From assembly GCA_020853155.1 (NCBI GenBank), contig JADYZL010000326.1, positions 1 to 11,449 of the forward strand: a DNA stretch of 11,449 nt, in the 5' to 3' direction. Both the position numbers and the translations under genes were made by a program. Under the pieces are notes generated by a model that was given only the letters and a program-made list of their open reading frames with translations, did not search any database and was not told the DNA's origin. The stretch is from Bryobacterales bacterium. Its GTDB lineage: Bacteria; Acidobacteriota; Terriglobia; Bryobacterales; Bryobacteraceae. Position 1 is the first letter of the stretch. Each line of letters starts with the position of its first letter. This document shows positions 7,464-11,449 of this stretch, piece after piece.

Positions 7464-7483
7464 CGCGATGCATTGCACACGCG
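7464..7483. promoter_or_regulatory. Near-perfect dyad CGCG-TGCA-TGCA-CGCG, candidate operator
   Basis: The sequence CGCGATGCATTGCACACGCG is a dyad centred on position 7473: CGCG and TGCA on the left mirror TGCA and CGCG on the right, with a one-base difference in arm spacing. It sits in the middle of the divergent region between the regulator and the phosphatase, about 60 bases upstream of the regulator's -35 box and about 100 bases before the phosphatase start. This position suits a regulatory protein acting in either direction. Which protein would bind it is unknown. Confidence 0.3.
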
Positions 7484-7567
7484 TTCGAAGAGCGCCGCAT
7501 GAGAGGTTAAAAACGAGGTGGGGCGCTTGTGAAAGCGAGAATTAAGATAGTAAACTCGCAATTTAAT

Positions 7568-7573
7568 GGGAGG
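7568..7573 (+). promoter_or_regulatory. Ribosome-binding site GGGAGG of the phosphatase gene
   Basis: GGGAGG is followed after six bases by GTG at 7580, which is in frame with the phosphatase. This fixes the start there rather than at GTG 7529, which would place the Tat signal 17 residues further inside and has no matching site. The ATG at 7578-7580 overlaps the GTG but is in another frame. Confidence 0.7.
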
Positions 7574-7579
7574 TGCGAT

Positions 7580-9106
7580 GTGTCGGAGTCCGGGCGGAGG
7601 GATTGGTTTAAGCAAACGGGTTTAGGTGCGTTGGGCGTGACGATGCTGCGCACGCGGGCCGAGGCGAGGGACGTGGTGAGCGGAAAGAGACCACGCAACA
7701 TTATCTTCATGGTGTCCGACGGGATGAGCGCCGGCGTGCTCACGCTTGCCGAGCTGGCGTCGCGGGCTGCAAACGGGAAAACGACGGAATGGGTCCGGTT
7801 GCTGCGGGATGCTTCGGTGACGCGAGGGTATTTCGATCAGGCTTCGCTCAACAGCAGCGTCACGGATTCTTCCGCTGCATCGTCGAGTTGGGGCTCCGGT
7901 TCGCGCGTCGCCAATGGCGCATTGAACACCTTGCCCGACGGCACTTCTCTCACCACGTTGGCCGAACTGGCGCGCGGGAAGGGGATGCGCGTGGGTCTGG
8001 TGAGCACCACCGCCATTTGGGACGCCACGCCCGCCGGCTTCGCGGCAAGTGTTCCGAAGCGCTCCGCGAAGGATTTGATCGTCGAGCAGTATCGCCATCG
8101 CGTGGACGTGCTGCTCGGCGGCGGCCGCGAAGCCTTCCTCGCCGATAAACGCGCGGACCGGAAGGATCTGCTGGCCGTTTACCGGGAGAGCGGCTATCGC
8201 GTGGCAATGACGAAAGCGGAACTCGCAAAGGTGAAGACGGGCGACCGGCTGCTCGGGCTATTCGGGGAAGGGCAACTACCTTACTCCATTGACCATTTGC
8301 GGGATGCGGAGGCGAAGAATAACATCCCCACCCTGGCGGAGATGAGCGCGATGGCGCTGGCCGCGCTTGCAAACTCGCCCAAGGGATTCCTCCTGCAGTT
8401 GGAAGGAGCCCGTATCGACCACGCCGCGCACGCCAACGACGCGGCGGCGCTCATTCAAGACCAGTTGGCGTTTGACGCCGCCATTACAGTTGCGCTCGAA
8501 TTCGCGCGGCGGGATCGCAACACCCTGGTGGTGCTCTGCACGGATCACGCGAACTCGAACCCTGGCTTGCGAAGTATGGGCGGCGCGAGCGGCACGAGCG
8601 ATGAGTGCCTTGCGCGCGCGGTTGCGGCGAAGGCCTCATTCACGGCAATCGCAAAGCAGTTGGGTAATCGCGCGGACTACACGATGGAGGAGAGCAAGGC
8701 TTCCGATGCGCGAAGCACCGCGGCGGCGCGCGTCGCCAGCGTCATCCGGGAAGCGTATGGCGTCGATCTCCCCGCCGCCCACGCGAATGCGATCGCCCGT
8801 GCCGCATCCGGGGAGAAAGGGATCTCGCTCAACGTCCAGCAGGACACCCTCGCCGGCGTTCTCGGGCAAGTGCTGGCCAACGTCACCGGGGTTGGCTTCG
8901 TGGGCACCAGCCATACGGCGGACTATGCCACGTCCACCGCGGTGGGGCCGGGACAGGAGCGCTTTGAAGGTCTGCTGCGCAACACGGATGTCTTCGCGCA
9001 GTTGACGCAACTCATGGGCACTCCCTTCAAGAACCCGACGGCTGAAGAAACGCAACGGAGAATCTCTCGAACCGTGGAGACGGAGCCGGAGGTTTGGGCG
9101 GTGTAG
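7580..9106 (+). CDS. Tat-exported alkaline phosphatase (PhoA superfamily)
   Basis: 508 residues from GTG 7580. The signal SGRRDWFKQTGLGALG (residues 4-19) is a twin-arginine motif, with possible cleavage near 29. All metal and catalytic positions of the superfamily are visible: VSDGMS with Asp47; the nucleophile motif VTDSSAAS with Ser97; STTAIWDATPAGF at about 142-154; EGARIDHAAH with Glu275, Asp280 and His284; TDHAN with Asp322 and His323; and GTSHTADYAT with His445. By family knowledge it is a zinc/magnesium phosphomonoesterase that releases phosphate from periplasmic organic phosphate esters. About 120 residues lie between His323 and His445, against about 40 between the matching residues of E. 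coli PhoA, so a large insert is present. It is divergent from the LacI-type regulator. Shared control is possible; no Pho-type box was recognised. The nucleophile motif differs slightly from the textbook DSA pattern. Confidence 0.9.
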   Translation: MSESGRRDWFKQTGLGALGVTMLRTRAEARDVVSGKRPRNIIFMVSDGMSAGVLTLAELASRAANGKTTEWVRLLRDASVTRGYFDQASLNSSVTDSSAASSSWGSGSRVANGALNTLPDGTSLTTLAELARGKGMRVGLVSTTAIWDATPAGFAASVPKRSAKDLIVEQYRHRVDVLLGGGREAFLADKRADRKDLLAVYRESGYRVAMTKAELAKVKTGDRLLGLFGEGQLPYSIDHLRDAEAKNNIPTLAEMSAMALAALANSPKGFLLQLEGARIDHAAHANDAAALIQDQLAFDAAITVALEFARRDRNTLVVLCTDHANSNPGLRSMGGASGTSDECLARAVAAKASFTAIAKQLGNRADYTMEESKASDARSTAAARVASVIREAYGVDLPAAHANAIARAASGEKGISLNVQQDTLAGVLGQVLANVTGVGFVGTSHTADYATSTAVGPGQERFEGLLRNTDVFAQLTQLMGTPFKNPTAEETQRRISRTVETEPEVWAV

Positions 9107-9118
9107 CCTTGGCGGCGC

Positions 9119-9634
9119 CTAATCTCCGGGCGACATGCCCTTGATGCGCATGTAGGTCACCACGTTGCCGTAGTGCAGAAACGTGTGGCCGAGAAGATGG
9201 CTGAAGTAGTAGCTCTTCTCCCGGGGGCCATTGGCGGTGGGAACGGTCTCCGCCAGCGTCGCGTCGGAAGAGTGCGCGAAGACGTCTTCGCAGTAGGAAA
9301 ACGCGGCATTGAGTTTTGCGATCACTTCCGCTTTGGGGCTTTCTGCCGTCACGTCCACCTTCGGCGCGGACCCCGGCTTGCCCGCGGCGCTGGAGCAGAT
9401 GCTGTAGGAGGCGCCCGCGATGTGGAGAAACATGCGGCGGAGCGTGAAGACCTCCGGCGTCGGGCGGAAGCCGTAAATGTCTTCAGGCGCTTTGTTCGCC
9501 GCCTTGAGGACGGACGCCTTGGCTGCGGAGAACTCACGATGCATCCCGGACAGCGCGGGATTCTGCGCGAGGCAGGCAAGGGTTGCCAATAAGACGAGCA
9601 GAGACAATCGGGCCACGATTCTTGCGTTGGACAT
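9119..9634 (-). CDS. Secreted DinB-like (YfiT/DinB fold) protein
   Basis: 171 residues from ATG 9634-9632, with GGAG ten bases upstream. The first 23 residues are a hydrophobic signal peptide (LSLLVLLATLACLA), probably cut before QNPAL; the cysteine at 21 is not in a good lipobox. The rest is a four-helix-bundle DinB_2-type domain. The three likely metal-binding histidines are His71 (LRRMFLHIAG), His150 and His154 (SHLLGHTFLHYGNVV), followed by the family-typical end YMRIKGMSP. Known members bind a divalent metal and include thiol transferases and damage-inducible proteins of unknown role; no specific reaction can be given. The gene converges on the phosphatase with a 12-bp gap and is divergent from the oxidoreductase. 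Its export signal is of note because many DinB-fold proteins are cytoplasmic. Confidence 0.8.
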   Translation of the reverse strand: MSNARIVARLSLLVLLATLACLAQNPALSGMHREFSAAKASVLKAANKAPEDIYGFRPTPEVFTLRRMFLHIAGASYSICSSAAGKPGSAPKVDVTAESPKAEVIAKLNAAFSYCEDVFAHSSDATLAETVPTANGPREKSYYFSHLLGHTFLHYGNVVTYMRIKGMSPGD

Positions 9635-9693
9635 GGGGACATTGCTCCAGGGAAAAGAGTGAGACCCGGCCGGGCAGCCAGGCGCTATTCAGC

Positions 9694-9703
9694 CAGTATA
9701 CTG
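9694..9703. promoter_or_regulatory. Perfect 10-bp palindrome CAGTATACTG in a divergent promoter region
   Basis: The region 9635-9794 separates the DinB-like gene (-) from the oxidoreductase (+). CAGTATACTG is a perfect palindrome and contains TATACT on both strands, a possible -10 box, but no good -35 box lies 17 bases away in either direction. A 7-bp direct repeat CAGCCAG (9675-9681 and 9690-9696) runs into it. A second -10-like TAGAAT lies at 9737-9742 (+). Operator or promoter function is inference. Confidence 0.3.
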
Positions 9704-9781
9704 CCGCGCCGGGGTGGCGGCGCGGTTGCCTCGGGATAGAATAGAAATGCCGCGCTGCATTCTCGCAACGGATGTGCGCGG

Positions 9782-9787
9782 AAGGAG
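9782..9787 (+). promoter_or_regulatory. Ribosome-binding site AAGGAG of the oxidoreductase gene
   Basis: AAGGAG is followed after seven bases by ATG 9795. The frame is open further upstream to GTG 9714, but that codon has no such site, and the ATG puts the twin-arginine motif at residues 5-6, where a Tat signal should be. Confidence 0.75.
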
Positions 9788-9794
9788 TGTATTT

Positions 9795-11135
9795 ATGCCG
9801 CCATCCCGCCGTCGCTTCCTGAGGAACGCTGCCAGCGCCAGCCTCGCGCTTCCTGCCTTTGCGCAAACGGGATTGTCGCCCAACGATCGCGTACAGATCG
9901 CTACCATCGGAATCGGCGGCATGGGATTCGGTGACACGCGCAATGCGCTCAAGGATCCGGGCGTGGAGTTGGTGGCCGTATGTGACCTCTATACGGGGCG
10001 TCTGGAGCGGGCGAAGGAACTTTTCGGAGACGGCATCGCCACCACGCGGGATTACCGGGAGATTCTGGCGAGGTCGGACGTGGATGCGGTGATCATCGCG
10101 ACCCCGGACCACTGGCATGTGCCTATCGCCAAGGATGCCCTAAAGGCGAAGAAAGACGTCTATCTCCAGAAGCCGATGATCCACAAGATCAGTGAAGGCA
10201 AGGGGCTGATCGAGGAAGTGCAGCGTGGAAAGCAGATCCTTCAGGTGGGCAGCCAGTACGTCACGTCTTCGATTTACAAGAAGGCGCGCGAGATCATCCA
10301 GAGCGGCCAGATCGGCCAGTTGACGATGGTGGAAGCCTGGCTTGACCGGAACACGGCCACGGGAGCTTGGCAATACACCGTGCCACCCGACGCCGGCCCC
10401 GAAACCGTGGATTGGGAGCGCTTCCTCGGCAGTGCACCTAAACGCCCCTTCGATGCCACGCGATTCTTTCGCTGGCGCAATTACAACGATTACGGCACGG
10501 GCCTGGCCGGCGATCTATACGTACACCTGCTTAGCGGTTTGCACTTCGCCACCAATTCCAAGGGGCCGTCTAGCGTCTATTCGACAGGCGGCTTGCGCTA
10601 TTGGAAAGACGGCCGCGACGTGCCCGATGTGATGCTGGCGTTGTTCGATTATCCGGAATCGCCCGAGCACCCGGCCTTCAACCTCGCTCTGCGAGTGAAC
10701 TTCAAGAGCGGCGTGCCGGACGAGCGCTTCGGCTTCCGTTTCTGTGGCACGGAGGGAAGTTTCACGACGAGCTACGACACACTGGAGATGGTCCGCACGC
10801 CGGATGAAAGCGCGCCGGGCTATACCATCGGCACGTTTACCAAGGCGGCGCAGGAAGCGTTTCTCAAGGAGTACAACGAGAAGTACCCGGAGATGGTGCG
10901 GCAGAACCGCGGGCGCGTAGTGGAGAACAGCGAGTATAAGGCATCCGAGGGCTATAGCGCCCACGTCGCCCATCATGAGGCGTTCATGAGCGCGGTGCGC
11001 ACGCGCAAGCCGGTGGTGGAAGACGCGGTCTTTGGCTTCCGCGCGGCGGGCCCCGCGTTGCTCTGCAATGAGAGCTACTACAAGAAGAGCATTCTGTATT
11101 GGGATCCCGCGGAGATGCAGCAGACGCGCACGTAA
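9795..11135 (+). CDS. Tat-exported Gfo/Idh/MocA-family oxidoreductase
   Basis: 446 residues. SRRRFLRNAASASLALPAFAQ (residues 4-24) is a near-ideal twin-arginine signal, probably cleaved after the Ala-Phe-Ala. The Rossmann dinucleotide-binding motif GIGGMG lies at 39-44, with VAVCDLY at 60-66 and IIATPDHWHVPIA at 100-112. The family's EKP motif appears as YLQKPM with Lys126, so the glutamate is a glutamine. The C-terminal alpha/beta domain includes AGDLYVHLLSGLHF (238-251) with candidate catalytic histidines. The family oxidises or reduces sugars and related polyols with NAD(P). Tat export suits folding with the cofactor already bound, as known for glucose-fructose oxidoreductase of Zymomonas. 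The substrate is unknown. It is transcribed alone, divergent from the DinB-like gene and convergent with the partial gene at the right edge. Confidence 0.88.
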   Translation: MPPSRRRFLRNAASASLALPAFAQTGLSPNDRVQIATIGIGGMGFGDTRNALKDPGVELVAVCDLYTGRLERAKELFGDGIATTRDYREILARSDVDAVIIATPDHWHVPIAKDALKAKKDVYLQKPMIHKISEGKGLIEEVQRGKQILQVGSQYVTSSIYKKAREIIQSGQIGQLTMVEAWLDRNTATGAWQYTVPPDAGPETVDWERFLGSAPKRPFDATRFFRWRNYNDYGTGLAGDLYVHLLSGLHFATNSKGPSSVYSTGGLRYWKDGRDVPDVMLALFDYPESPEHPAFNLALRVNFKSGVPDERFGFRFCGTEGSFTTSYDTLEMVRTPDESAPGYTIGTFTKAAQEAFLKEYNEKYPEMVRQNRGRVVENSEYKASEGYSAHVAHHEAFMSAVRTRKPVVEDAVFGFRAAGPALLCNESYYKKSILYWDPAEMQQTRT

Positions 11136-11184
11136 CGCGCGCGTTCGCTGAGTACGTCCACGCGGTCCGCGCATTCACCGCGGA
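11134..11184. other. GC-rich inverted repeats between convergent genes
   Basis: AACGCGCGCGTT (11134-11145) is a perfect 12-bp palindrome directly at the oxidoreductase stop. TCCGCG (11166-11171) pairs with CGCGGA (11179-11184) around a seven-base loop. Both lie in the 64-bp gap between convergent genes, where transcripts should end. Neither is followed by a T-tract on either strand, so intrinsic termination is not shown. Confidence 0.25.
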
Positions 11185-11199
11185 TGTTCGCGCGGTTCG

Positions 11200-11449
11200 C
11201 TAAGCTTCGCTGAGGGCGGAAGCGAGCGTCGCGGCGTGTGTTGAAGCGGCTCCATCGCTGTGCTGTCCGCCGCCGTGTTGCCCATGGCCGGATTGGGCCG
11301 GTCCAACTGCGAGTTTTGGCGCTGCGTTCCCTTTGGGTTGTGTTGCGGGGCCGGCAAGCCGGACGGCTTTCTTATTGCCCACCGCGGCGAGATGCGCCTC
11401 AAATTTGGGCTTTCCGTTCAGCAGCACTTCGATGGGGCGCGTGGCCGGA
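11200..11449 (-). CDS. C-terminal end of an unrecognised protein with His/Gly/Gln-rich tail (5' cut by window edge)
   Basis: A minus-strand frame is open from the window edge to a TAG at 11202-11200, giving about 83 residues. It begins PATRPIEVLLNGKPKFEAHL and continues AAVGNKKAVRLAG, which looks like a real protein segment with mixed hydrophobic and charged residues. It then becomes low-complexity: SGHGQHGGGQHSDG, with three closely spaced histidines. Third codon positions are mostly but not strongly G or C. No domain is recognised, and the family cannot be named from this fragment. It converges on the oxidoreductase gene with a 64-bp gap. The overlapping minus-strand frame ending near 11175 has a composition typical of a shadow, so this frame is preferred. 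Confidence 0.5.
   Translation of the reverse strand, partial: PATRPIEVLLNGKPKFEAHLAAVGNKKAVRLAGPATQPKGNAAPKLAVGPAQSGHGQHGGGQHSDGAASTHAATLASALSEA

Noticed and set aside
7527..7556. Possible phosphatase promoter TTGTGA-18-TAAACT
   Set aside because: Both boxes match the consensus at only four of six positions, which is expected by chance in this AT-richer stretch.
7529..7579. Upstream GTG start for the phosphatase
   Set aside because: No ribosome-binding site precedes it, while GGGAGG lies six bases before GTG 7580, which also places the Tat motif at the very N-terminus.
9714..9794. Upstream GTG start for the oxidoreductase
   Set aside because: AAGGAG with seven-base spacing marks ATG 9795, and the extra 27 residues would bury the Tat signal.
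1..11449. Search by eye for tRNA or rRNA genes, CRISPR arrays, insertion sequences and attachment sites
   Set aside because: No cloverleaf-like segments, regularly spaced repeats, transposase-like proteins or terminal inverted repeats were seen.

Overview
The window looks like a chromosomal carbohydrate-use region from an Acidobacteriota bacterium, probably of the Solibacter/Bryobacter type. This taxonomic guess is inference. It rests on GC-rich coding DNA, a very long Oar-like TonB-dependent receptor with an N-terminal carboxypeptidase-regulatory-like domain and no SusD partner, several twin-arginine exported enzymes, and a secreted DinB-like protein. No database search was possible. No mobile element, RNA gene, CRISPR array or phage gene is visible.

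Layout, left to right. Positions 3-1274 (+) hold the C-terminal part of a heparinase II/III-family polysaccharide lyase whose start lies outside the window. Converging on it is a three-gene minus-strand operon, read from about 7370 down to 1298. Its genes are a LacI-family regulator (6192-7367), the TonB-dependent receptor (2868-6167), and a Tat-exported TIM-barrel glycosidase-like protein (1298-2866). The receptor stop and the next start are separated by a single base. A 212-bp divergent intergenic region (7368-7579) carries a recognisable promoter for the regulator, repeated AAACG elements over its -10 box, and a separate near-perfect dyad. Rightward from it runs a Tat-exported alkaline phosphatase (7580-9106), which converges on a secreted DinB-like protein (9119-9634). 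A second divergent region (9635-9794) contains a 10-bp palindrome and leads to a Tat-exported Gfo/Idh/MocA oxidoreductase (9795-11135). The right edge (11200-11449, -) is the C-terminus of an unrecognised protein with a His/Gly/Gln-rich tail.

Working model (inference): the receptor imports an oligosaccharide or related ligand across the outer membrane. The lyase, the glycosidase-like protein and the oxidoreductase act on poly- or oligosaccharides in the periplasm, and the LacI-type protein senses a product and controls its own operon and possibly the divergent phosphatase. The points most worth a second look are: the regulator appears to lack the usual LacI hinge-helix segment, its mRNA may be nearly leaderless, and the operon encodes a glycosidase-like protein of uncertain family directly coupled to the receptor.
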